A program made the translations under genes and the position numbers. From contig OZ024808.1 of assembly GCA_964017045.1 (NCBI GenBank), forward strand, positions 26,381,896 through 26,445,895: 64,000 bases of DNA, written 5' to 3'. Within the stretch, counting starts at the first letter, position 1; each line of letters begins with the position of its first letter. Below are positions 31,369 through 40,904 of this stretch, piece by piece. The notes under the pieces were generated by a model that searched no databases, was not told where the DNA came from, and saw only the letters and a program-made list of their open reading frames with translations. The stretch comes from Omphiscola glabra. Its lineage: Eukaryota > Mollusca > Gastropoda > Lymnaeidae.

Positions 31369-32048
31369 GTCAGTGGACCATGACTTTATGTTCTAGTTTA
31401 CTGTCACCGTTAGACCACCGTTGCAAACCATCCGTAAATTTAAGAACAGTAAAAAAAATTCATGATTATTTTAAGAATGTCATTAAAAAGGGCCTGCACA
31501 ACATACGGCCCGCGGGCCACATGCGGTCTCATGCCAAAAAGGCTAAGAGTCATACAGATACAGTAATTAAAAACATAATTATGTGGATATTTCGTAATTT
31601 TGCATTTACATGTACGGATAAATGATTTGTTAAAAAAATATGTGTAGGCCTAATACTAAAGAGGTCGTAAATAATTTGTCCGGGAAAAATTGTAAAGAAT
31701 TAGGAAATTTATTTGTAACATTTTTCTTGTGTTGGGTTGGAAGCCTTGCGTTGGAAACCTTGCGTTGGAAGCCTTGCGTTGGACGTTGGGTTTCAGAATT
31801 TTTGCAAATTCACATGTTATTTCTTGAGAATGCCTTAAAAATAATAGATATCAATGTCGGATTACGTTGTGTAACGGCTTTCCATATTTTTCATCTAGCA
31901 AGGCTACAATGACGCTTATGGACTACTAATTTGTACCCCAAAAAAAACGAGGATGTAAAAATTGTGATGCGTTAAATGTCAATTTAAAAGCACCAAAACA
32001 CTTTGTCGATGTATGATACGACTGATTATAACTGCAAAATGTCCACAG

Positions 32049-32216
32049 GTGGGTGAGATTCCGGCCAGAAGAAAGATGCGCGGACTTGACCTTGATGCTG
32101 CAGCACATCCGCTTTCCGCTGATGACGTCACGCGAACTCGACAAACTCCGGGAAATTCCAATGTTACGGGAAAACTCGCTTGCCATGGCTTTAGTGGAAG
32201 AGTCAAGGGCATATGA
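32049..32216 (+). CDS. KLHL-like gene exon 6, end of BACK
   Basis: The acceptor is TGTCCACAG, giving R/WVRFRPEERCADLTLMLQHI and then IRFPLMTSRELDKLR, a classic BACK ending. The donor is TATGA/GTAAGT at 32217, phase 2. Confidence 0.9.
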   Translation: MGEIPARRKMRGLDLDAAAHPLSADDVTRTRQTPGNSNVTGKLACHGFSGRVKGI

Positions 32217-32444
32217 GTAAGTCATTGTTAGATGCAGTATGATTAAGCGTAAGAGGCTACGCTAGTCACTCACATGGAAGTAGTCACATCTTGACAAAGC
32301 ACAGGGAAGTGTGTGTGGGGGGGGGGGGGGTGTTGGGGAGGGTCGATTTGTGGCGGCGATGTAAACTTATAATTGACAAGGAAGTGGATGTTTCTCAAAT
32401 CTTGTCAATGGCAGGTTTGGGGTGTCGGTTACATTATGTGAACG

Positions 32445-32500
32445 CCCTGCTACTGCTACTGCTACTGCTACTGCTACTGCTACTGCTACTGCTACTGCTC
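32445..32500. repeat. (TGCTAC)n microsatellite
   Basis: Hexamer CTGCTA repeated about nine times in Kelch intron 6. Confidence 0.9.
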
Positions 32501-32573
32501 GTGGAGTGGAAACAACTAGATAATGACAGGCTCCACAAGCCCTTTACTTGGTTTTTAAATGAAGCCGGGCAAA

Positions 32574-33122
32574 AGTCAAAGTCACATAGTAAGTGCATTG
32601 AAGTCAAAGTCACATAGTAAGTGCACTGAAGTCGAAGTCACATATTAAGTGCACTGAAGTCAAAGTCACATAGTAAGTGCACTGAAGTCAAAGTCACATA
32701 GTATGTGCACTGAAGTCAAAGTCACATAGTAAGTGCACTGAAGTCAAAGTCACATAGTAAGTGCACTGAAGTCAAAGTCACATAGTAAGTGCACTGAAGT
32801 CAAAGTCACATAGTAAGTGCACTGAAGTCAAAGTCACATAGTAAGTGCACTGAAGTCAAAGTCACATAGTAAGTGCACTGAAGTCAAAGTCACATAGTAA
32901 GTGCACTGAAGTCAAAGTCACATAGTAAGTGCACTGAAGTCAAAGTCACATAGTAAGTGCACTGAAGTCAAAGTCACATAGTAAGTGCACTGAAGTCAAA
33001 GTCACATAGTAAGTGCACTGAAGTCAAAGTCACATAGTAAGTGCACTGAAGTCAACGTCACATAGTAAGTGCACTGAAGTCAAAGTCACATAGTAAGTGC
33101 ACTGAAGTCAAGTCACATAGTC
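32574..33122. repeat. 28-bp minisatellite, about 19 near-identical copies
   Basis: GTCACATAGTAAGTGCACTG recurs every 28 bp, nearly invariant. It ends about 50 bp before Kelch exon 7 and therefore lies over the branch-point region. Confidence 0.95.
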
Positions 33123-33173
33123 AAATGATTGCGCTCAATCCCCTCCATTTACTTTGCTCCAACTCTTCCCTAG

Positions 33174-33421
33174 GACCATTGATTACAGTGAGAGGCTGGC
33201 TTGGCCACGCCACAACTGCATCTCCAGGTGTCTGTTCCCATCACGTGACTTCATCATCTGGACAGCTGACCGGGACAAGGGCCTGCACTTTTACTCCATC
33301 ATCGACGGGATCCACCACAAGGTCACGACCTTTGGTCAGTTCACCACGCCCACTTCCAGCGGGTTCACCTTTGACAGTACGTCCTCAGTCTGCTGCTTCG
33401 GAGACAAGATCTATTTCACAG
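33174..33421 (+). CDS. KLHL-like gene exon 7, first Kelch blades
   Basis: The acceptor is CTTCCCTAG. It reads TIDYSERLAWPRHN, then ISRCLFPSRDFIIWTADRDK and FGDKIYFTG, in the position and style of Kelch blades but weakly conserved. The donor is ACAG/GTGAGA at 33422, phase 1. A 28-bp array ends about 50 bp before this exon and an 18-bp array begins about 35 bp after it. Confidence 0.85.
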
Positions 33422-33454
33422 GTGAGACTTCGTTAAAGCTATTTGTTGAGTGGG

Positions 33455-34335
33455 AACATGGACAGTAGGTAAAACATGGGCAGTAGGTGGAACATGGGCA
33501 GCAGGTGGAACATGGGCACTAGGTGGAACATGGGCAGCAGGTGGAACATGGGCACTAGGTGGAACATGGGCAGCAGGTGGAACATGGGCAGTAGGTGGAA
33601 CATGGGCAGCAGGTGGAACATGGGCAGTAGGTGGAACATGGGCAGTAGGTGGAACATGGGCACTAGGTGGAACATGGACAGTAGGTGGAACATGGGCAGT
33701 AGATAGAACATGGGAAATAGGTGGAACATGGACAGTAGGTGGAACATGTGATGTAGATAGAAAATGGGCAGTAGTTAAAACATAAAAAGGGCAGTATGTA
33801 GAACATGGATAGTAGGCGGAACATGAGCACTAGGTGGAACATGGGCAGTAGGTAGAACATGGACAGTAGGTGGAACATGGACAGTAGGTTGAACATGGGC
33901 AGTAGGTGGAACATGGGCAGTAGGTAAAACATGGACAGTAGGTAGAACATGGACAGTAGGTAGAACATGGACAGTAGGTGGAACATGGACAGTAGGTAGA
34001 ACATGGACAGTAGGTGGAACATGGACAGTAGGTGGAACATGGACAGTAGGTGGAACATGGGCAGTAGGTGGAACATGGGCAGTAGGTGGAGCATGGGCAG
34101 TAGGTGGAACATGGACAGTAGGTGGAACATGGGCAGTAGGTGGAACATGGGCAGTAGGTGGAACATGGAGAGTAGGTAGAACATGGACAGTATGTGGAAC
34201 ATGGACAGTAAGTGGAACATGGGCAGTAGGTGGAACATGGGCAGTAGGTGGAACATGGGCAGTAGGTGGAACATGGGCAGTAGGTAAAACATGGGCAGTA
34301 GGTGGAATATGGGCAGTATGTAGAACATGATGGGC
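33455..34335. repeat. 18-bp minisatellite, about 48 copies
   Basis: GTGGAACATGGGCAGTAG and variants fill most of Kelch intron 7. Because 18 is a multiple of 3, long spurious frames run through it on both strands. Confidence 0.95.
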
Positions 34336-34406
34336 TGTCTCTAAATTTAATTTGGTTTATTGAGCATGTAATCTTGGAGGATCAGCTAATCTGTCCTCAC
34401 ATGCAG

Positions 34407-34565
34407 GTGGCGAGTTCAACACCGACCTGACCTGGAGTGTAGATAGCAGCACTGGTGAGGTCAAGGTCCTTGCCAAAATGCCCCGAGGGCGAAAGTTCCA
34501 CAGCATGGTGGCAGCACGCGGTTGTATCTATTGTCTTGGTGGCCAGGATAAGCGGGGATACTCGG
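34407..34565 (+). CDS. KLHL-like gene exon 8, Kelch repeat
   Basis: The acceptor is CACATGCAG and the donor is TCGG/GTGAGA at 34566. It contains MPRGRKFHSMVAARGCIYCL followed by GG, the double-glycine Kelch signature, and then QDKRGYSG. Confidence 0.9.
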
Positions 34566-34976
34566 GTGAGAAAGTTAGGATACTTAGCAGCCAGAGTTAC
34601 CCAAAGTGATCCAACATACATATGAGTTATGCTCCTTTACTTTATTGAATGCATCGAATCATCGATGGCTCGATATTTGTTTCAAATTATGGGTTATATT
34701 TTGAATCATATGCTGCAATTGAGCTATCTGCATGTCAAATGTGGAAGGAGAGAACAAAACACAAACTACGCAAGTCCTATAGCCTAAAAATATAACTGTT
34801 TTTTTTTTTACATTAATAAATACCAAGGATTGCCAGTCGATCAAGATTCGATCTGCTCCCCCTCTCCCCCTTTTTTTCTCACCTTTTTACATTTGATTCC
34901 ATACCTTAAATAATATCTCATGCGGGAAAAATAATTAAGGCTATTTCAATGGTTCTAACCAATAATATGTTTACAG

Positions 34977-35275
34977 TGCTAGAATGCGTGGATGTCTATA
35001 TCATCGAGAAGGATTTGTGGGTGAAAGTGGGACACCTCTCTGTCCCAGCCTACAACATGGCAGCCGTGACAAGCGGGGGCGCCATCTACCTCATAGGAGG
35101 GGTCGACCACTCCGGGCAACCGCTTCGGATCATCCAATGTTTCGTTGCCCTGAGGTCGGGATTGTATTCGGCGTTCAAGTTTGACATCCCGAACATGCCC
35201 CCCAGTCTGCTGAGTGCCAGAGCGGTCACTTCCGGCCTGGACGCCATGGTTTACATCGTCTGCGGGCACGGGGAG
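34977..35275 (+). CDS. KLHL-like gene exon 9, Kelch repeats
   Basis: The acceptor is TGTTTACAG and the donor is GGGGAG/GTAAAT at 35276, phase 0. It reads VDVYIIEKDLWVKVGHLSVP, then NMAAVTSGGAIYLIGG, a textbook Kelch blade. A more divergent blade (ARAVTSGLDAMVYIVCGHGE) follows. Confidence 0.9.
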
Positions 35276-36174
35276 GTAAATCTTTGCATCAAGTTTGATT
35301 TGTTTAGATGGACCGATTCGATGAAGTCCTTTCTCAAAAACATTTTTATTTGTTTGATTTAAGTGACTTTGTTGGCGTGACCTTGAGGGTTTTAGCATTG
35401 TTTGTGTGACCTTGTGGCACTGAGTTTGTTTGTATGATCTCCCCTTTTTTATGGTTTCTGCTCTGGTCAAGAATTTACAAGTAAAACATTTTCTTGTACA
35501 GATTTGAAATTTTAGTGTGAGTGTGGGTGTGTATTTATTAGATTTGATTTAGGTGATATTTTTAATATAATATTAATATCGAACAGCTGTCAAATAATAA
35601 TTTCAATTCTTTACCTTCAGTTCACTCTTACAGAAGGAATTCTTTGCCTCTCATTAAAACCCGACTGAAGGGACTTGTCAATGAGGCGGTAACACCGCTC
35701 AAACAAAACTACATTTGCTTGAAGAACTCTTTTGAAGCGATATGCATTTTTTGCCTTTAAAAATATGTGGCGGATACATCCCATTATCTTCACCATGTAT
35801 CCCTGAGATCAGGTCGATCAGGGGGGAATTGTTTCCATCAAAGTTGGGGCGTGAAGAGTGAAAAATTCAATGCTCCCAATCTATCACAATTTACCAGCGT
35901 GCTCCCCCCCCCCCCCCCCCCCCCCGGACTGTTACACAATCTAAATAATCACTCTTGAAGCCAGTATTGTCACGAATGCAGTAAAGCTCCAAAGACCATG
36001 TCGGCTGTTTTTTTTTTGTTTTTGTTTTTTTTGTTTTGTTTTGAGCTGTAGAAATATTTTGTCCTTTCATCAAGTGTTCTAGTTTAAAATTGACCTTGTA
36101 AGAATATTTATCTATGTGCTCAAAATGAACACTTTGATAAGAATAATTTTAAAAAATCCTTTTATTGGATCTAT

Positions 36175-36325
36175 AAAAGAATCCTTATCTTATCTTATAG
36201 TATCTCATCTTATCTTATAGTATCTTATCTTATAATTGTATAATCTTATAATATAGTATCTTATCCCTTAGTATCTTATCTTATAATATCTTATCTTATA
36301 GTATATTATCTTATAGCATCTTGGG
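36175..36325. repeat. TATCTTATAG degenerate tandem repeat
   Basis: Repeated TATCTTATAGTATCTTATCT in Kelch intron 9. Confidence 0.8.
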
Positions 36326-36430
36326 CATAGCGAGTTTATTTCGTCTAGAAATATTCAACAGCTTGTAATCTTTGGCTCATTAAAACAGCTATTGTGTCTT
36401 CTAACTTGTCTTCTCCGTACCTCTCTTCAG

Positions 36431-36721
36431 GTCTACCGTTTCGACCCGGAGAAGAGAGAGCTGAGCCATCTTACAACCCTCAACAACCTCAGCGAGAACC
36501 CGAGGGTCAGGTTCGGACTGGCCCACATGGGCGGCTGCCTGGTGGTGATCGGTGGGCATCAGCTGGGCCATTCCATGAGGGACCCCGTCCGGTCCGTGTG
36601 CCTGGACATAGCCACCAAGCTGGAAGTGCGGGATTACTCCCCCCTGTTGCCCGGGGAGATCGTCAACACGTGCCTGGCCGCAAAGCTCAACGCCAGCATC
36701 TTGAAGTTGTTTACCAACTGA
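36431..36721 (+). CDS. KLHL-like gene exon 10, last Kelch blade and stop
   Basis: The acceptor is CCTCTCTTCAG, phase 0. It begins VYRFDPEKRELSHL, contains FGLAHMGGCLVVIGG and ends LKLFTN with TGA at 36719-36721. Confidence 0.9.
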   Translation, partial: VYRFDPEKRELSHLTTLNNLSENPRVRFGLAHMGGCLVVIGGHQLGHSMRDPVRSVCLDIATKLEVRDYSPLLPGEIVNTCLAAKLNASILKLFTN

Positions 36722-36821
36722 CCGGTCGCCGAGGGTTCCTGATTTTATTGTATAAGTTACAAAAATCGTTTAATGAATTTTTTTTTTAGGTTTGACATAT
36801 TCTGAGTTGTTCAATCGGTTA

Positions 36822-37111
36822 CCGGAAATTTGATTGAAAGAAATATCGTCGACAGAAAATTGATCGACGGAAATTTGATCGAACGGAAATTTGGTCGAAT
36901 CTTTTTTTCAGTTCACACGTTAAAATTTTCATCAAATTTCTTTTTGAACGCACTATACTATACAGTAAAACAAAATAATGCGTTCAAAAAGAAATTTGAC
37001 ACAGAATTTTAACGTGTAAACTAAAAAAAAAGATTCGACCAAAATTTCGTTCGATCAAATTTCCGTCGATCAATTTTCCGTCGACGAAATTTCTTTCGAT
37101 CAAATTTCCGG
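36822..37111. mobile_element. 290-bp near-perfect palindrome (nested fold-back element)
   Basis: The outer arms (CCGGAAATTTGAT ... ATCAAATTTCCGG) contain repeated GATCGACGGAAATTTGAT motifs. The inner arms (TCAGTTCACACGTTAAAATT ... inverse) belong to the same family as 27753-27912. The centre is near 36960. No clear target duplication. It begins about 100 bp after the Kelch stop codon. Confidence 0.85.
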
Positions 37112-37208
37112 ATACGGTTCAATTCTTGTATCAAAGTTGAACATCTGAGCATCCTTAATAATAGAACTGTTTTAGGTTTAGAAGTTTAGCGAATATGGAG
37201 TCGTAACC

Positions 37209-37385
37209 AGGGACGTCATTTTGGGTAGGGCAATGTGGCATTAGCCCCCCACCTGAGTTTTCAGGTTTTTATTTAAATTGCTATGCACTGTGGCGCCTCC
37301 AGTAATAAAAAACTTGACAAGCCGACCAAGTTTTGGTTTTGCCGCCCCTCCCTCCCTTTGAAAAAACCCTGACATGACGTTCCTG
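37209..37385. mobile_element. Possible hAT-type MITE, degraded
   Basis: The left end CAGGGACGTCATTTTGG and the inverse of the right end, CAGGAACGTCATGTCAG, are similar. The flanking 8-mers do not match well. Confidence 0.4.
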
Positions 37386-38139
37386 ATCGGAACTTGATTA
37401 ATTAAACACAAACCAAATTGACCACTAACTGCTTGTCATATATCATTATAAGGACAGTGCAGTTCTGCTTTTAAAACAAATTACTTCATAACATCTAAAA
37501 AAATTGTAATTGAAATTAATTGGTGCTATATTTAGCTATATTTACTGTCCCCCCGGGGCGAGACAAGCTTTTAGATGCCCAATTCCCCCCCACCCACCCC
37601 AAAAATCCTCAGCATTTGGTCAAAGTGACGCCCTTCAATATGAGATAAAACAGTGGCACCAAGACACCCCCCCCCCCAATACTCCTTTACGCCACTGCCA
37701 GGTTCTGAGGTTCGGTTAATTTTAGTGGTCAATTTACTCAAGGACCGTGCGGTTAACTGAACAGGTCAGGATTCTTTTACATTGAATGTTAAACTTCCTG
37801 GTTTAAGTGACCTCAGATACGTTTGTGGTATCTGGCATCAGGTACCCATTGGTCTAGCATAGTTAAATCTCCTTTTCCGGTAATGACGTTGGTTGTTCTC
37901 AGCTCCTAGATGTTGAACGATACTCCAAAATGTCCTCAAACACATTTGTTGTTATATGACCTGTAGAATGACATCATCAATCGCAGAGCAAATTTAGACT
38001 TCTTAAAATATCCGGGAAATGTTACAACGTATTTTTGTGAAGCCCTTTCCATTACTTTTGGAGTATCGGCTGCATACTTTCAGGCGGGTATATACTATTC
38101 TTGAATCTGCCATTTGATATTCAGACATGGATAAACATC

Positions 38140-38425
38140 AGAGAGAACGATACTGCCGTGCGTGAACCAACCGACCATGAACTTAAAATGGCCGCCGTGC
38201 GTGAACCAACCGACCATGAACTTAAAATGGCCGCCGTGCGTGAACCAACCGACCATGAACTTAAAATGGCCGCCGTGCGTGAACCAACCGACCATGAACT
38301 TAAAATGGCCGCCGTGCGTGAACCAACCGACCATGAACTTAAAATGGCCGCCGTGCGTGAACCAACCGACCATGAACTTAAAATGGCCGCCGTGCGCGAA
38401 CCAACCGACCATGAGCTTAAAATGA
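38140..38425. repeat. 39-bp minisatellite, about 7 copies
   Basis: GTGCGTGAACCAACCGACCA then TGAACTTAAAATGGCCGCC repeats with almost no change. Being a multiple of 3, it opens several frames on both strands. Confidence 0.95.
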
Positions 38426-38764
38426 CCGTCGCGAAGAGCTTCGCTTTCTGTATGTTGAAGTATTTCTTTCTAGCGTTCCATTTTATTGCTTGATAGAAGA
38501 GTTTTAACTTTTTATATATGTTCATTAACTTTGATATGTAATACTGCTATCCTTTCATGTTTGTAAACTATTTGTAAACCATCTGGAGAGATATTTATTT
38601 TTTGTAAGACAGATGGTATTTTATTGATGTTTTCTGAGCCGATTTGTTAATAAAGCTTGGGTATAGTTGACCATTTTGTTTGGTTTCCATGGTAACGTTC
38701 CTGTTACGTTCTTTTGTTCATGTTCTAACTTGTAAGAATATTCAACTTCCCTTGTGAATGGGAT

Positions 38765-39094
38765 CAGAGCCGTTCTTATGATTTTTGGGGCCCTAGGTAT
38801 GGAGCGTAGGTACCGGGCCCCGGAAGGGGGAGTCCGGGGGTGGAGCGCCCCCGTAGCTGAGGAGAAAACACCACACACCACTCCAGCACGTCCACTCTGC
38901 CGTCGTTGCTGTTTCCTCTTTGCTCGCGTGTAACCACTAACCATATTGATAATTCCGCCACTAGAGAAATGTGTACTTCTGAAATATTTGGACTTGCAAG
39001 TTGTAGGCTAAAAAACAAAGCACCAGACGGGTCCCCCCTTGACAGTGGAGCCCTAGGAGGTCGCCTTGTTTGCCTATGCCTAAGTACGGCTCTG
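38765..39094. mobile_element. About 330-bp hAT-type element with TSD
   Basis: It starts CAGAGCCGTTCTTATG and ends TAAGTACGGCTCTG. ATGGGATC occurs at 38758-38765 and 39095-39102; the last C of the left copy doubles as the first base of the element. Interior GGGGCCCTAGG resembles that of the 23923 family. Confidence 0.75.
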
Positions 39095-39589
39095 ATGGGA
39101 TCATTATGTCATGTAAGACTTGGACACATCCAAAGATGATTGACTCAGAAAAACATGGCTGCAAACATTGTAAAAGTCTTAACATCTTTTTAAAATGCAT
39201 TGAGCCGTCTTGTTGGCGAACTATCACACTACCAATCTAGAAACGTGAACAAGGAATAATAAACACATTGAATCGTTAAATAATTAAAAACATTTTGTCA
39301 TAGCTCCATAAGACCGACCTTTATTACAGAGTGCATACTAATAATTTTTAGGACCCTATTTTTTTAATCATTTTTCACGTACTTGTGATAAACTACCGTC
39401 AAGTTACCATACATTTACAATTTACTGTCAAGCTACTATATTTTAACACAGCATTTCATAACGAGAATGAAGATGAAAAATTGCTCGAATTGAAATTCCG
39501 CAAACGCTTCCGAGCGCTGCCCGGGAAATTTGATAGTCAACGCTCTGGCAGAAGACGGTACTAGAAGCTTGTAATATTTAATATGTTTG

Positions 39590-39770
39590 AGCCAGGCTTG
39601 TGACACAATGGTAACCGTATCTTCATCGTGACGGAGGGGTTACCGGTTCGAGTATCGTTTGAGATCTTGCGGGCCGCTAGTGGCGGGCCAATTCTGACTG
39701 AAAATTCGCACCCAAAGAAAACCGTACCGGTAGTCTATTTGGTGTGGGATTAAAAATATTTGTCAACGGA
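39590..39770 (+). mobile_element. Possible tRNA-derived SINE
   Basis: TGACACAATGG (box A-like) is followed about 45 bp later by GGTTCGAGTAT (box B-like), then a non-tRNA body. The cloverleaf is not convincing, so a SINE head is likelier than a tRNA gene. Confidence 0.4.
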
Positions 39771-40004
39771 AAAATAATTGTATTCTCACTCTCAGCAGTT
39801 AATTAGTGTTTGCAGCTACAAGGATATATTATGAGCATATATTTCTTTTTTCATTTACATCAAAATGTTAAATACCATGTCTAATGTATTGTGTAGCCCA
39901 TTTCTCTAGTCTGGTCAGCTTATGTATCCACAACACCACCATCGTTACTTGAATAGCCTTAGCAATGCCACTGTCATATTGAATGTGTATAAACAAATAT
40001 AACG

Positions 40005-40375
40005 GGACAGTGGCGTAGCTAAGGCTGGGGGGTAAATGTGTACACACTAATATAATGGGACAGTGGCATTGCTAAGGCTGTGGGTGAATGTGTACAAACA
40101 AATATAGCGGGACAGTGGCATTGCTAAGGGTTTTCGTTATTGTTAAGAACAAACCCCCCCCCCCCCCCCCCCGAGTGTATTATATCGTGTTTACTGGCAT
40201 AAACATTTGGAAAACTGAAGTCTGTTGCTATAAATTATCACATATATTATAAATTTTATATTCCCACCTTTAAAAATATCGTCGTCCCCCCCCCCCCCCC
40301 CCCGATTTCCCCGGCCATTGCCAGACCAAGGATGAAATACACAAACCACCCGAACAGATTTGATTTGCTACGCCG
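40005..40375. mobile_element. hAT-like end with tandemly amplified left terminus
   Basis: CAGTGGCGTAGCTAAGG at 40011 and an inverse-like CTACGCCGCTG at about 40368 could bound an element. The left 60 bp (GGGACAGTGGC... CTAAGG) is present three times. Long C runs are inside. No matching 8-bp flanks were seen. Confidence 0.45.
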
Positions 40376-40904
40376 CTGCAATAAGTCCACCCCCCCCCCC
40401 CCGGGCGGGATCTAAGTCAAAATGACATTCACTGGATGACACAAGAAATAAACGACATTTTTTTTGTTTTCAAGATGCCATTTCCCCTGGATCAGTTACA
40501 ATCGGTGTGACGCAAAATATCTGGCCGTCGTGTGTTAAGGCCTGGTCATTCCACTTCTTAATGAAGTTTCACAAGGTCTATAAAACTCCCCATTTACCCG
40601 TGATCACTTTCATTTAACTAAGACATACATAGATATAAATTGCTGTGAAGATAGCTTTATGTTCCTTTTCGTACATACAGTATTATCATTTGAAGAGGGG
40701 GTGTTAACAACTTAATAGAACTTGCTCTTGGTTTCGCTTCTTTGAACAACAAAGACAACTCGTGTTTGTCAAGAAATGTTACGTTTATATCTAGCAGTGT
40801 ATATCACACATACAGTGCTATGTATATGAGTGTACATTCTAACAGCCGATCTTATATGACGTAAATGATACTGTATGAACATGTTACGAATAATTCATTA
40901 AATA

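Larger units (their letters stand above)
27353..36721 (+). other. Gene span: ten-exon BTB-BACK-Kelch (KLHL-like) gene
   Basis: Exons are 27353-27617, 28541-28931, 29273-29564, 29896-30120, 31232-31368, 32049-32216, 33174-33421, 34407-34565, 34977-35275 and 36431-36721. All introns are GT-AG and all phases agree (1,2,0,0,2,2,1,1,0). The total is 2,475 nt, 824 aa plus stop. Order: low-complexity N-terminus (1-187), BTB (about 188-347, with an insertion at about 245-302), BACK (about 350-490) and degenerate Kelch repeats (about 500-824). Proteins of this architecture usually bring substrates to Cullin-3 ubiquitin ligases: BTB binds CUL3 and Kelch binds the substrate. It is longer than the usual 550-650 aa because of the N-terminal extension and the BTB insertion. 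I cannot name the orthologue. Confidence 0.9.

Noticed and set aside
31369..31396. Kelch exon 5 read through to the TAG at about 31394
   Set aside because: A GT donor at 31369 joins in phase to exon 6 and restores a canonical BACK domain; the read-through would truncate the protein before the Kelch repeats.
32574..33122. CRISPR-like regular 28-bp repeats
   Set aside because: The repeats are contiguous with no unique spacers, and the context is a eukaryotic intron.
33663..34328. 221-codon minus-strand ORF of LLPMFH repeats
   Set aside because: It is a product of the 18-bp intronic array; the same array is open on the plus strand too.
38095..38525. Several overlapping ORFs with VREPTDHELKMAA-type repeats on both strands
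   Set aside because: They come from the 39-bp minisatellite; five frames are open at once, which argues against coding.
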